A stretch of DNA of 64,000 bases, taken from Enterococcus sp. ZJ1622 (GTDB taxonomy: Bacteria; Bacillota; Bacilli; Lactobacillales; Enterococcaceae). Positions 45,153 to 54,738 of this stretch are shown here, in pieces. The position numbers were made by a program, and so were the translations under genes. Location: positions 1 to 64,000 of the forward strand of contig NZ_JAAKDW010000007.1 of NCBI RefSeq assembly GCF_011038845.1, in the 5' to 3' direction. The notes below the pieces were generated by a model, which had not been told where the DNA came from, ran no database searches, and worked only from the letters and a program-made list of their open reading frames with translations. Numbering within the stretch: position 1 is the first letter of the stretch; each line of letters starts with the position of its first letter.

Positions 45153-45536
45153 ATGGGGCGAAAGAAGTGGGACAGTGTGGCAACGAAACAAGAGATCATT
45201 GACTATATAGAGGAGACCTATCAATTGAATCCGGAGCATGTCTTTAAGAAATTTCCGGATTACTGCGTATTCAGACATCGAAAAAACAAAAAATGGTTTG
45301 GGTTATTGATGAATATCCCAGAGGAAAAATTATACGGTTCAGGTACTGGCGCGATAGACATCATCGATTTGAAGGTCGAACCTGAGCTAGGCGGACTGTT
45401 ACGAGGGAAAGAGGGCTATTTTCAAGCTTATCATATGAACAAGGAGCACTGGATCACCGTTGATATACGCAAGATAAAAAATCCGGATGAACTGATGCAG
45501 CTGATCGATGCCAGTTTTGAATTGACTCAGAAATAA
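45153..45536 (+). CDS. MmcQ/YjbR-like protein
   Basis: About 127 residues with the YjbR-type fold pattern: TKQEIIDYIEETYQLNPEH, WFGLLMNIPEEKLYG, then EPELGGLLRGKEGYFQAYHM and HWITVDI. These small proteins are of unknown function with a DNA-binding-like fold. The start is uncertain: 45153 (ATG) and 45177 (GTG, MATKQEI...) are both possible, and none has a strong ribosome binding site. Confidence 0.7.
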   Translation: MGRKKWDSVATKQEIIDYIEETYQLNPEHVFKKFPDYCVFRHRKNKKWFGLLMNIPEEKLYGSGTGAIDIIDLKVEPELGGLLRGKEGYFQAYHMNKEHWITVDIRKIKNPDELMQLIDASFELTQK

Positions 45537-45540
45537 GAAA

Positions 45541-45590
45541 AAAAACACCGTTGTTTTGAGTGGAGACTTGAAACAACGGTGTTTTTTTAT
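45541..45590. terminator. Bidirectional terminator between convergent genes
   Basis: Arms AACACCGTTGTTT and AAACAACGGTGTT with a 13-nt loop, T runs on both strands. It ends the YjbR-like gene and the LysR-type gene. Confidence 0.85.
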
Positions 45591-46441
45591 CCCAAATAAA
45601 ATTCTTTCATAGTCTTGGCGATCATCTTGACCAGTGGATGATCTTTAGTAAAAGTCGAAGATAAATAAATCGTCCGGGTCAACGGAAGATCAGCGATCTC
45701 TTTTAAAACGAAGGCATCTTTCTCATCATAGGACCATGAGATCTTCGGGAAAAAGCTGATCGCTAGCCCCTGTTTGATGATCGATCGCAATGTCGCGGGA
45801 TCGTCTGTAGTCGAGCTGATCGAAAGTTCGATGTTTTTGGCTTCGAGAGCGACATCCAATGTGTGTCGAAAGGCATTGTTTTTAGACAGCATCAGAAGCG
45901 GTGTTCGCTGGATGTCTTCTAGCTCCAGCTTTTCTTTTTTTGCTAGCGGATGATTCTTTGGCACTGCGACAAAGACCGGTTCTTCGATGATAGGGACATT
46001 TGTCAATCCTGGTTTTGTTTCCGACGTGATGTACAACACCGGATCGGTCACCTCTTCAGGTAGATGATGCTGCATGATGGACAATTGGATATCAGGATGT
46101 TTTTCTAAAAAAATACGTACGAGATTAGGGATCGAGACAGAAGCAACCTCTAGATACAAAATGACAGAGGTCACGATTTTTTCATTGACTGAAGAAACTG
46201 TCTTGATTCCTTCTTCTAGTGTTTCCAATGTTTTTACTGCATAAGGATAGAATTCTTCCGCGTAGATCGTCGGCTCGATATTACGTCCTTTATGATAGAA
46301 AAGAGGAACGCCTAATTCATTTTCCAAATGCTTGATTGCACGACTCAATGCAGGCTGAGAAATAAATAATTCTTTCGCAGACTGCGTGATATTTTGCGTT
46401 TCGAATACCTTTTTAAAATACTGCAAATGGAGTAGTTTCAC
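45587..46441 (-). CDS. mdcR: LysR-type regulator of the malonate decarboxylase cluster
   Basis: A 284-residue LysR protein. Residues 1-60 are the HTH (LQYFKKVFETQNITQSAKEL, FISQPALSRAIKHLE), and residues 90-284 the substrate-binding domain. It is divergent from the mdc operon with a 120-nt gap, the classical arrangement for a LysR activator and its target. The effector is probably malonate or an intermediate, by analogy with MdcR/MdcY systems. The symbol is positional. Confidence 0.75.
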   Translation of the reverse strand: MKLLHLQYFKKVFETQNITQSAKELFISQPALSRAIKHLENELGVPLFYHKGRNIEPTIYAEEFYPYAVKTLETLEEGIKTVSSVNEKIVTSVILYLEVASVSIPNLVRIFLEKHPDIQLSIMQHHLPEEVTDPVLYITSETKPGLTNVPIIEEPVFVAVPKNHPLAKKEKLELEDIQRTPLLMLSKNNAFRHTLDVALEAKNIELSISSTTDDPATLRSIIKQGLAISFFPKISWSYDEKDAFVLKEIADLPLTRTIYLSSTFTKDHPLVKMIAKTMKEFYLG

Positions 46442-46561
46442 TGCTTCACACCCGATTCATACCTTTTTGTTATGGTTTTTTCTTTTTTCGGTATTTTTTA
46501 TTATAGCAGAACTTTACTAATATAACAGTGGAAAAAGTAAGTGCCAAAGGAGGGACCATCC
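46442..46561. promoter_or_regulatory. Divergent mdcR-mdcH promoter region
   Basis: It contains a T-N11-A type partial dyad (ATACCTTTTTGTTAT near 46458) and -10-like TATAAC (46522-46527) followed by the AAAGGAGG ribosome binding site. The LysR protein probably binds here. Confidence 0.45.
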
Positions 46562-47473
46562 ATGAGTACAGGATTTTTATTTCCTGGTCAGGGAAGCCAA
46601 AAATTGGGGATGTTATCGGATGTACCGATTGAATATCTGGACCGTGTAGAAAACGTTACGGGCTATCGCTTGATCGATAATGAACAAATGCTACAAGATA
46701 CTGTATTTATCCAGTTGGCATTATTGACGAAAGCCGTTTTTTATCTGGACGAAATGGAAAAAAATCATATTTTTCCTGAAATCGTCGCAGGACATTCGAT
46801 CGGAGCTTTCAGCGCAGCAGTGGCTTGTGGAGCATTGACATTTGAAACGGCTGCAGAATTGGTTTATCACCGTGCTGTTTTGATGAAAGAATCCTATCCA
46901 AGCGGGTATGCGATGGGGGTGGTCGTTGGATTGACCCGAAGCGAAGCAGAACAGCTTTTAAAAGAAACATTCGATCCAGCTTATCCAGTCTATCTCTCGA
47001 ATGAAAACTGCCCGATGCAGCATACCTTGTCCGGCAGTATCTCAGGACTGGAAAAAACATTAGCAGAAGCTAAAAAACGACAAGCGCAAACTGCTAAACT
47101 GCTGAAAGTTCCAGTACCTTCTCACTGCATCTTGATGGAGGACACAGTTGACAGATTCACTCCGTATATCCAGTCAGCTCAGATATCAGATGCAAAATAC
47201 CTGTACTTGAAGAATACAGACGCTCGGGCAACGAAAGAGGCAGAAGAGATCCGAAAAGACCTGCTGGAAAACATTGCCCATCCTGTTCAATGGAATCAGA
47301 TGATGGACTTGGCAAAAGAACTGGGAATGGACCTGACGATTGAATTTCCCCCTGGCAATACTTTAACAAAGCTGATTCATGCAAAATTTGGGGTAGAAAA
47401 AGATATTCGTACAATCAATCTAGACCAGCATGGCATTGATGATGCCGCGTTTTTATATCAAAAATGGAGATGA
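46562..47473 (+). CDS. mdcH: Malonate decarboxylase, malonyl-CoA:ACP transacylase subunit
   Basis: A 303-residue acyltransferase of the FabD fold: FLFPGQGSQKLGM, AGHSIGAFSAA with nucleophile S79, and SNENCPMQHTLSGS. In malonate decarboxylase it loads malonyl (or acetyl on first priming) onto the acyl carrier subunit. The ATG at 46562 is preceded by AAAGGAGGGACC. It is the first gene of the cluster, whereas in Pseudomonas and Klebsiella mdcH is the last, so the order is rearranged. Its stop overlaps the ribosome binding region of mdcA. Confidence 0.88.
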   Translation: MSTGFLFPGQGSQKLGMLSDVPIEYLDRVENVTGYRLIDNEQMLQDTVFIQLALLTKAVFYLDEMEKNHIFPEIVAGHSIGAFSAAVACGALTFETAAELVYHRAVLMKESYPSGYAMGVVVGLTRSEAEQLLKETFDPAYPVYLSNENCPMQHTLSGSISGLEKTLAEAKKRQAQTAKLLKVPVPSHCILMEDTVDRFTPYIQSAQISDAKYLYLKNTDARATKEAEEIRKDLLENIAHPVQWNQMMDLAKELGMDLTIEFPPGNTLTKLIHAKFGVEKDIRTINLDQHGIDDAAFLYQKWR

Positions 47474-47478
47474 ATTTC

Positions 47479-49125
47479 ATGGAAAAACCAACACGCAATT
47501 GGGCTTCTAAACGCGAAAAAAAAGCGCAGCGATTAGAAAAAATCAGTCATTTGATGAACGGTAAATACGTAGATACTGACAAAATCGTTGAAGTTCTGGA
47601 AGCATTGATCGCTCCTGGAGATAAGGTCGTTTTAGAAGGCGACAACCAAAAACAAGCAAGTTTTCTTTCAGAAAGCCTGGAAAAAGTCGATGCAGAAAAA
47701 ATCAATGATCTGCACATGATCATGTCGAGTATCTCAAGACCGGAACATTTGAATATTTTCGAAAAAGGAATCGCCAGCAAAATGGACTTTTCTTACGCAG
47801 GCGCACAAAGCCTTCGCGTTGCTCAAATGATCGAAGACGGCACAATGAAATTAGGCGATATCCACACATACCTAGAACTTTATGGACGCTTATTCATTGA
47901 TTTGATCCCAAACGTTGTTTTAGTCGCTGCAGATAAAGCAGACAAAGACGGGAATCTATATACAGGATTCAATACAGAAGAAACACCAACGATCGTCGAA
48001 GCAGCTGCTTTCAAAGACGGGATCGTCATTGTCCAAGTAAATGAAGTCGTCGACGAATTGCCACGTGTCGATATTCCGGGAGACTGGGTGGATGTCGTTG
48101 TTGCTGCGGATGAACCTTATCAGTTAGAAGCATTGTTCACACGTGACCCACAAAACATCACAGAGATCCAAATCCTGATGGCGATGATGGCAATCAAAGG
48201 GATCTATGCAGAACACGGCGTACAATCATTGAACCACGGAATCGGGTTCAATACAGCTGCGATCGAACTGCTTTTGCCAACATACGGTGAATCACTAGGA
48301 TTGAAAGGGAAAATCGCTAAGAACTGGGTATTGAATCCACATCCAACGATGATTCCAGCAATCGAATCAGGCTGGGTCGAAAGCATCCACAGCTTTGGCG
48401 GTGAAGTCGGAATGGAAAAATATATCGCCGCTCGTCCTGATGTCTTCTTTGTCGGAAAAGACGGCACCATGCGTAGCAACCGGACACTTTCTCAAGCAGC
48501 CGGTCAATATGCGATCGATATGTTCATCGGTTCGACGCTACAATTAGACTACACAGGAAATTCTTCCACTGTTACAAAAGGTCGTCTATCTGGTTTCGGT
48601 GGCGCACCAAACATGGGACACAACCCTGGTGGACGTCGTCATTCGACACCAGCATGGCAATCCCTTCGCGACACGAACGATCCATTAGGCAAAGGTCAAA
48701 AACTAGTTGTACAAATGGTCGAAACTTATGGCGCAAACAAAAAACCGGTATTCGTCGAAGAACTTGACGCATTAGCCGTGCAAGAACAAGCAGGTCTTGC
48801 CAATGCACCTGTCATGATCTACAGCGAAGACACAACACATATCGTCACCGAAGAAGGGATCGCTTATCTGTACAAAGCAAAAAACAAAGAAGAACGTCAA
48901 GCAGCGATCGCAGCAATCGGAGGAGTGACGCCTCTAGGAATGACCAGCACAAAAGAATCTTTAGACGAATTGCGTCAAGCAGGTATCGTGAAATTGCCTG
49001 AAGATCTAGGGATCAAACGCAGTGATGCTAAGCGTTCTCTATTGGCTGCTCAAACAGTCGATGATTTGATCGAATGGTCAGATGGATTGTATGAACCACC
49101 AATGAAATTCAGAACTTGGTCATAA
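47479..49125 (+). CDS. mdcA: Malonate decarboxylase alpha subunit (acetyl-S-ACP:malonate ACP transferase)
   Basis: A 548-residue alpha subunit: RNWASKREKKAQRLEKI near the start, LIPNVVLVAADKADKDGNLYTG, and FGGAPNMGHNPGGRRHSTP. It exchanges the acetyl group on the carrier for malonyl. It belongs to the CoA-transferase-like fold. The ATG at 47479 is preferred because GGAG sits 9 nt upstream, inside the end of mdcH. Confidence 0.93.
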   Translation: MEKPTRNWASKREKKAQRLEKISHLMNGKYVDTDKIVEVLEALIAPGDKVVLEGDNQKQASFLSESLEKVDAEKINDLHMIMSSISRPEHLNIFEKGIASKMDFSYAGAQSLRVAQMIEDGTMKLGDIHTYLELYGRLFIDLIPNVVLVAADKADKDGNLYTGFNTEETPTIVEAAAFKDGIVIVQVNEVVDELPRVDIPGDWVDVVVAADEPYQLEALFTRDPQNITEIQILMAMMAIKGIYAEHGVQSLNHGIGFNTAAIELLLPTYGESLGLKGKIAKNWVLNPHPTMIPAIESGWVESIHSFGGEVGMEKYIAARPDVFFVGKDGTMRSNRTLSQAAGQYAIDMFIGSTLQLDYTGNSSTVTKGRLSGFGGAPNMGHNPGGRRHSTPAWQSLRDTNDPLGKGQKLVVQMVETYGANKKPVFVEELDALAVQEQAGLANAPVMIYSEDTTHIVTEEGIAYLYKAKNKEERQAAIAAIGGVTPLGMTSTKESLDELRQAGIVKLPEDLGIKRSDAKRSLLAAQTVDDLIEWSDGLYEPPMKFRTWS

Positions 49126-49243
49126 AAACAGCTGTTCAGAATTATTTTTTGAAAAGACAAGCAAACAAAGAATATCTATTCGAAGTGAAAAGAATGAGAG
49201 TGGATTTACCGATGTACCACTCCCATAAAAAGGGGAGAGATTC

Positions 49244-49543
49244 ATGGAGCAATTATCTTACAGCTACCAGACAAAACAACCAATCAAGAAAAAGATCCAC
49301 GTAGGAGTCGTCGGTTCCGGTGATTTGGAAATTTTGATGTTTCCAACTGACAATACAGAAACAACTGTCAGCATCTACACAGGAAGCGATGGGTTCGGCG
49401 AAGTGTGGAACAACGTATTAACGAGATTTTTTGATCGTTACCCAATTTCAGCAAATATCGTGATCAACGACTTCGGAGCAACTCCAGGTGTCGTATATCT
49501 GCGATTGACGCAAGCAATGGAGGAACTATCAGATGAAAAATAG
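49244..49543 (+). CDS. mdcC: Malonate decarboxylase acyl carrier (delta) subunit
   Basis: A 99-residue acyl carrier subunit. HVGVVGSGDLEILM holds Ser25, the attachment site for the phosphoribosyl-dephospho-CoA prosthetic group. NDFGATPGVVYLRL is the family C-terminal motif. AAAGGGGAGAG precedes the start. The 118-nt spacer to mdcA carries a small hairpin GAGTGG/CCACTC (49198-49222), which may tune expression of the carrier. It overlaps the next gene by 11 nt. Confidence 0.92.
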   Translation: MEQLSYSYQTKQPIKKKIHVGVVGSGDLEILMFPTDNTETTVSIYTGSDGFGEVWNNVLTRFFDRYPISANIVINDFGATPGVVYLRLTQAMEELSDEK

Positions 49544-51209
49544 TTTTGTAGAATTAAACGCCAGAGATCGGGTCAATGCTTTATTGGACAATGGGCGCGA
49601 ATTGATCGGACCTTTTGACCAAATGATCGCACCAAACTTGATCGCACAAGGGATCGTTCCTGAAAGTGATGACGGAATCGTCGTCAGCCGTGGGAAAATC
49701 GACGGGAAAAATGCCCTTGTCATTGCCATGGAAGGAAAATTCCAAGGTGGCGGGATCGGTGAAGTTTCAGGCGCTAAGATCATTTCAGCTTTAGAACATG
49801 CATTAGAAGAAAACAAAAAAGGAAACGAACTATTTCCTATTATCGTTTTAGATACAGGCGGTGTCCGTCTGCAAGAAGCAAATTACGGTCTGCTTTCTAT
49901 CTCAGAAATAGGAAACCTGATCATTGCACTCAAACAATATGTCCCAGTGATCGGCTTGATCCCTGGACGTGTCGGTTCATTCGGCGGGATGTCCATCACT
50001 TCCGCATTGATGAGTTATTTGATCGCCACAAAAAAAGCCAGAGTCGGTTTGAATGGTCCAGAAGTAATCGAGCAAGAAGCTGGCGTCCGTGAATTTGATT
50101 CTAGTGACAAAGACTTGATCTGGAATACATTAGGTTCTCATCAACGCGTAGAATCAAAGATCATTGACGAATTAGTCACAGATAGCGTGGAATCGATCAA
50201 AGAAGCAGTCGTTTCTGCGATGAACGAACGCAAAGACACACACCGAAGCGAAAATTCAGCCTTTTATTTATCATTATTGGAATCATTGGATCTGTCGAAA
50301 CCAATGGCTATTGATGAATACAACGAAGCAATCGCCAGCCATCAAGCAAAAGCGATCGATTTGCCTCGTATAACTGAAGGTGACAAACCAGCAGCTGAAA
50401 GTGTCGGCTATGACTGGTTCCAAGCATTGACTGGCATGGAAAATCCAACTTCTTCTATCAGTACCGTTTATTATGGCACATCCAATAAATTCTCAGAAGA
50501 AGCAGTCGTGACTTCGATCGTTCCAGATCCTAAAAATCCAATGTATCGCGTACGCAATGGGGAAGTCGGATTAGTAGAAGGCTTCCGTATGGGACAGATC
50601 TTGGATCATGTATACGAAGAAGACAAGAACAAAGCAGTGAAACGTCCAATCGTTGTTGTCATTGATGTACCAAGTCAAGCGTATGGCTATAACGAAGAAT
50701 TGATCGGTATCCACGTTGCTTTGGCAAACAGTGCTGCTGCTTATGCGAAATTACGCCAAGCTGGACATCCAGTCATCGGACTGATCGTCGGCAATGCTAT
50801 CTCTGGTGCATTTTTGGCACATGGTCTTCAATCTAGTCGCTTGATTGCCCTGAACAGTAGTGAGATCACTGTCCAAGCGATGTCTAAAGCCAGTGCCGCT
50901 CGAGTAACGAAACGTTCGATCGCTGAAATCGAAGCAGCCGCAGAAAAAGTACCTGCTATCGCTTACGATATCAACAATTACACAAAATTAGGAGCCATCC
51001 ATGAATTCCTGAAAGACATCACAGATCAAGAAGCTTCTGAAGCACACGTAGAAGAAGTGATCCGTGCCATCAATGAAGCAATCAAAGATGTACGGGAAAA
51101 TGATGACACCATGTTAACTGCCCGTTATACGAACGAAACAGCCGTAAAAATGGGACGAGTAGAAACAAACAAAGTTCGCAACAAAATGAATGAAGAGTGG
51201 GATGCATAA
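49533..51209 (+). CDS. mdcDE: Malonate decarboxylase fused beta-gamma subunits (carboxy-lyase)
   Basis: A 558-residue protein that joins two subunits usually encoded apart. Residues 1 to about 285 are the beta subunit (NARDRVNALLDNGRELIGPF, GGGIGEVSGAKIISALEHAL, IGLIPGRVGSFGGMS); residues about 290-558 are the gamma subunit (EEDKNKAVKRPIVVVIDVPS, GLIVGNAISGAFLAHGL). Both have the crotonase/carboxyltransferase fold. They decarboxylate malonyl-S-ACP to acetyl-S-ACP and CO2. No stop or frameshift lies in the linker. AGGA 8 nt upstream, within the end of mdcC, serves as ribosome binding site. Confidence 0.92.
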   Translation: MKNSFVELNARDRVNALLDNGRELIGPFDQMIAPNLIAQGIVPESDDGIVVSRGKIDGKNALVIAMEGKFQGGGIGEVSGAKIISALEHALEENKKGNELFPIIVLDTGGVRLQEANYGLLSISEIGNLIIALKQYVPVIGLIPGRVGSFGGMSITSALMSYLIATKKARVGLNGPEVIEQEAGVREFDSSDKDLIWNTLGSHQRVESKIIDELVTDSVESIKEAVVSAMNERKDTHRSENSAFYLSLLESLDLSKPMAIDEYNEAIASHQAKAIDLPRITEGDKPAAESVGYDWFQALTGMENPTSSISTVYYGTSNKFSEEAVVTSIVPDPKNPMYRVRNGEVGLVEGFRMGQILDHVYEEDKNKAVKRPIVVVIDVPSQAYGYNEELIGIHVALANSAAAYAKLRQAGHPVIGLIVGNAISGAFLAHGLQSSRLIALNSSEITVQAMSKASAARVTKRSIAEIEAAAEKVPAIAYDINNYTKLGAIHEFLKDITDQEASEAHVEEVIRAINEAIKDVRENDDTMLTARYTNETAVKMGRVETNKVRNKMNEEWDA

Positions 51210-51211
51210 AA

Positions 51212-51805
51212 ATGATTCAAGCACATGATGTCGTTATTTTTGATAAACAAGTAATTGAACAGCAGACACTTCCAGAGTGGCTCATTCTGTCAGAGAAGAT
51301 GTATGGAACTGTTCGCCGAGCATTGCCGAAGGACCCTTCACAGTTAGGGATAGGATTGCGAGGATTTGCGCGCAACCAACGCTTGGCTTTGGAGATCCCG
51401 ATGCAGGCTGTCCAAAAAGTGGTCCATCCGTGGGAAATCATTGATCAAGAATCTTTTCGCCAGTCAGAAATCGCTCAATTTCCTGTTTATCAGCAATATC
51501 ATGTCGCTAGAGAATTATTGTCAGGTTACAAGTGGGGCGTTGGCGGCAGTCTGGGATTTGAATTGACTACTGGGATCCAAGCAGTAAAAGAAACCAGTGA
51601 TTTCGATCTTTTGATCTATGCCGATTCTCCGATTGGATTGCCGAATGCGGCAATCCAATCCCACCCTGATTTTTTTGAACAATTCGATACACAAGTGATC
51701 ACCTCAAAAGGTGGATTCGCTTTGAAAGAATATCTGAGACTGCCAGATAAAAAGATTTTATTGAAAACAGCAGCCGGCCCAGAATTAACCAGAGAGATTT
51801 GGTAA
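51212..51805 (+). CDS. mdcG: Malonate decarboxylase holo-ACP synthase (phosphoribosyl-dephospho-CoA transferase)
   Basis: A 197-residue protein of the MdcG family: LRGFARNQRLALEIPMQ, WGVGGSLGFELTTG and KETSDFDLLIY, a nucleotidyltransferase-type GGS...DFD arrangement. It transfers the prosthetic group made by MdcB onto MdcC. The start at 51212 is 2 nt after the mdcDE stop; an in-frame ATG 15 nt upstream is also possible. It is followed after 24 nt by the broken acyltransferase. Confidence 0.88.
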   Translation: MIQAHDVVIFDKQVIEQQTLPEWLILSEKMYGTVRRALPKDPSQLGIGLRGFARNQRLALEIPMQAVQKVVHPWEIIDQESFRQSEIAQFPVYQQYHVARELLSGYKWGVGGSLGFELTTGIQAVKETSDFDLLIYADSPIGLPNAAIQSHPDFFEQFDTQVITSKGGFALKEYLRLPDKKILLKTAAGPELTREIW

Positions 51806-51829
51806 TAAATTTAAAAGAGAGAAAAAGAG

Positions 51830-52915
51830 ATGTTTGAAAATAAGAAAATCAAAATCAATGTAAGCGATTTCCAAAAAGTATCCGCTGTTACTGCTGTGAT
51901 GATGCAGACGATCTTGAGTTTTGCCTTGGCCAATTGCCATAATGAAACAACAGCAGCTTTCATAGGCACGTTTTATGTGTTCGTCAAATATACGGCACCA
52001 ATGTTTATTTTTGCAATTGTTTATAATATGGTAAAAACGAGTCAGCACTTATCTTATTGGGAATTTTTGAAAGAAAAATTTTTTGAATTAGTCGTACCGT
52101 ATCTTTTATGGACGACTGCTTATCTATGGCTGTTCCCTGCGGTCCAGCAGCAGACGCCTTATACAGACGTTGCCAGTTTCTTATTGAAATATGTCACAGG
52201 AGATGGCGCACCTCATTTATGGTATACCGTTATGATGCTCCAGATCCAGTTGTTCATGCCGTTTTTCGTCTGGTTAGGTTATAAAGTATTCGCGAATAAA
52301 AAGAATGCGTGGCCTGTCCTTATAGTCTAAACGGCGTTATATGTCGTGTGGTATCTTTTCTATGACACACAGATCCTTTCCGGACCACATCATGACAGCT
52401 GGTATTTATTCGACCGGTTTGTCGCAAGTTTTATTATTTACGGGATTTACGGTGTGGCAGCCTTTGTCTATCATGAAAAAGTCTATCGAGTGTTGGAACA
52501 TGTAAGGTATCTTTTCCTGCCGGTAGGCTTGATCATCGGGCTGCTTTCTGTCCGTTCACTGCTTGCATTTCCTGGAGATTTGAATTTTGGCAATGCGCCA
52601 TATTTGAATACGATCCAAAGCTTGTATAGTTTAGTGATCATCTTCGCTGTCTTCATGGGCGCTTCTAAGATGATCGTGAATGATTCGCCTAAACTGCCAT
52701 TGTTCAAATGGCTAGCTGTTTATGCTTACCGTACGTATTTAGCAAACGTATTTGTCTTCCAAGTGATCCTATTGTTATTCAAAGATACTTTGCTGAAATT
52801 GCCTTCAGGTATCATGATCCTTCTAGCATATCTCGCCACTGCAAGCTGTGCATTTGCACTGAGCTGGCTGCTGCATATCATCTGGTCTGCAGTAAAAAAA
52901 GGCTTCAGCAAATAA
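51830..52915 (+). pseudogene. Membrane acyltransferase (acyltransferase 3 type) with an in-frame stop
   Basis: Bases 51830-52330 encode 166 residues ending NAWPVLIV; a TAA at 52328-52330 interrupts, and the same frame continues without shift to 52915 (TALYVVWYLFYDTQILSGPH onward). The joined product would be 361 residues with about ten hydrophobic segments. Its start, RISVxx-like polar segment then AMFIFAIVYN, FFELVVPYLLWT and LWYTVMMLQIQLFMP, fits the acyltransferase 3 family. The stop is a single-base change away from Gln, Lys or Leu codons. The role in the malonate cluster is unknown. Confidence 0.8.
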
Positions 52916-52940
52916 AATAATCGAAAGAGGAGTGAGTGTC

Positions 52941-53819
52941 ATGGAAAATGACGAACGAAAAAAAGCAATGACCCGACAGCTAGCTAGTTTGGTGGAGGAA
53001 GCATTGATCGCAGAGGTTACTTTGAGTCCGAAGCCCGGGTTAGTCGACGCGTTAGATACGGGTGCACATTCGGATATGGATGTTGCTTTGTTTCTTAAGT
53101 CTGCCAGGACGCTGACTCCTTTTTTCGAAAAAATGGCACAAGCAGCATGGCTGCATCCTATCGATCAGAACCTGAGAGAAGCGATCGCTGAAATCGGGCG
53201 TGAAGCAGAACACGCGATGTTGACTGCGACGAATGGAGTGAATACCCATAAAGGTGCGATCTGGGCGATGGGCTTATTGATCAGTGTCACTGCTCAAAAG
53301 ATCAGTGACGAACAATCTTTTTCTGTAACGGAAGTCCTAGAAGATGTCAGTAAACTCGCTGCTTTTCCAGATACGAAATACCGTGCCAAGAAAGCGACAC
53401 ACGGTCATAAGGTAAAGAAAAAATACGGTGTGAATGGCGCATATGAAGAAGCAGTGTTAGGTTATCCTCACATCAAGCTTGCGCTCGAAGCTACTAAAAA
53501 ACTGAAAACAGATAGTCCAGTCCAAAAACAGCTGCATATCCTGTTAGTCTTGATGAGTTCTTTAGACGACACCTGTGTATTGCATCGAAGTGATCAGGAA
53601 ACATTGATCGAGATGCAAACACTAGCGCATGCAGCAAGTCGCAGTATGCTGCCGAATAGAGATTTCACGAAGCTGCTGGACTTTTGTCAGTCAAAACAAA
53701 TCTCTCCAGGAGGAAGTGCTGATCTTTTATCAGCCAGTCTATTCCTGCTGGAAGTAGAGAAATTCTGGATAGCAGATGCTCGCATTTCCCCAATCTTGCT
53801 CCATGAGCAAAACAGATAG
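52941..53819 (+). CDS. mdcB: Triphosphoribosyl-dephospho-CoA synthase
   Basis: A 292-residue protein of the CitG/MdcB family: LSPKPGLVDALDTGAHSDMD, TNGVNTHKGAIWAMGLL and SPGGSADLLSASLFL. It condenses ATP with 3'-dephospho-CoA to make the prosthetic-group precursor for MdcC. The ATG at 52941 follows AGGAG; a GTG nine bases earlier is less likely. It closes the cluster, so all genes for building, loading and running the enzyme are present, but no transporter. Confidence 0.9.
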   Translation: MENDERKKAMTRQLASLVEEALIAEVTLSPKPGLVDALDTGAHSDMDVALFLKSARTLTPFFEKMAQAAWLHPIDQNLREAIAEIGREAEHAMLTATNGVNTHKGAIWAMGLLISVTAQKISDEQSFSVTEVLEDVSKLAAFPDTKYRAKKATHGHKVKKKYGVNGAYEEAVLGYPHIKLALEATKKLKTDSPVQKQLHILLVLMSSLDDTCVLHRSDQETLIEMQTLAHAASRSMLPNRDFTKLLDFCQSKQISPGGSADLLSASLFLLEVEKFWIADARISPILLHEQNR

Positions 53820-53923
53820 CAAAGCCCAGTAAAAAACAGTTGATACATCTGCCTATTGACTCCTCTTACTAGCAAGTCTATGATTAAACTAGTTTTTTGT
53901 AATAAAAGATAACGAGGAAGACG

Positions 53924-54683
53924 ATGAAAAAAATCAATTGTTTGGCAGTTGTTCTGCTATTAGGTCTATGTTTATTTGCTTTGCCAGTCCAAGGATTTGC
54001 AGTCGCAGGCGGACACGGAGGAGGTTCCTCAAGTGGCCGAAGTTCCGGTGGCGGTTCATTTGGCGGACGAAGCTCGTTTGGTGGTCGTAGTTCATTTGGC
54101 AGTCGTTCTTATGGTGGATATTATGGTCCAAGTACGGGAACTTCTAGCTATGAGGAAACGGGTTTTCTTGCATTAGCTGTTTTGTCATTAGGAGGTGTTT
54201 CTGCATTTTCTATCGTCAAGAATAAAAGACAAAAGAAAAGGCTGAAAGCTGAGATATTGTCCCACATGTCAGGAACGGCTAAAGAAAAGAAAGCGCAGTT
54301 TCTAGAAATCCAAAAGACATTCACGAAGATCCAAACTGCTTGGGAAGAAGAAGCTCCTGAGAAAGCTAGAAGCTGTTATACGGAGAAGCTGTTTGCTGAA
54401 CATCAGAAAGTCCTGCAAAAAAAACAAAGCAGACGGTGTAAGGAACCACACGAAAAAAATAACCGTCCAAGAATTAGGGAATTATCGGCAGATCCGTGAA
54501 AATAGTTTTTCGATCCGGATCGACTTCAGTTGCTATGATTATCTAGTTGACCGGAAAGATGGACGACTGATCTCAGGGAGTAAGAAGCAGCGACAGTATT
54601 TTTCTCAGATATGGTATTTTGATTATGAGGAAGCAGAAAAAACATGGAAAGCGGATTTCATCCAACCGCTTTCGCTGGATTGA
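53924..54683 (+). pseudogene. Secreted or membrane Gly/Ser-rich protein with a frameshift at A8
   Basis: The first frame (53924-54499) begins with a signal peptide (MKKINCLAVVLLLGLCLFAL), a Gly/Ser/Arg-rich repeat region (residues 29-66, GGRSSFGGRSSFGSRS), one membrane segment (about 80-100) and a charged helical domain. At eight A (54417-54424) the sense shifts: the +1 frame continues as NKADGVRNHTKKITVQELGN and reads to 54683 with a typical TIM44-like C-terminal domain ending WKADFIQPLSLD. Removing one A would join both into about 250 residues. Transcript slippage on A8 could still yield some full product. Confidence 0.7.
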
Positions 54684-54697
54684 CAGGGAAATTTATG

Positions 54698-54738
54698 AAC
54701 ATCGAAGTAAGGGTTATTACTTGCTTCGATGTTTTTTT
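54698..54738 (+). terminator. Intrinsic terminator
   Basis: Arms AACATCGAAGTAAG and CTTGCTTCGATGTT, 8-nt loop, seven T. It isolates the following sugar operon. Confidence 0.8.
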
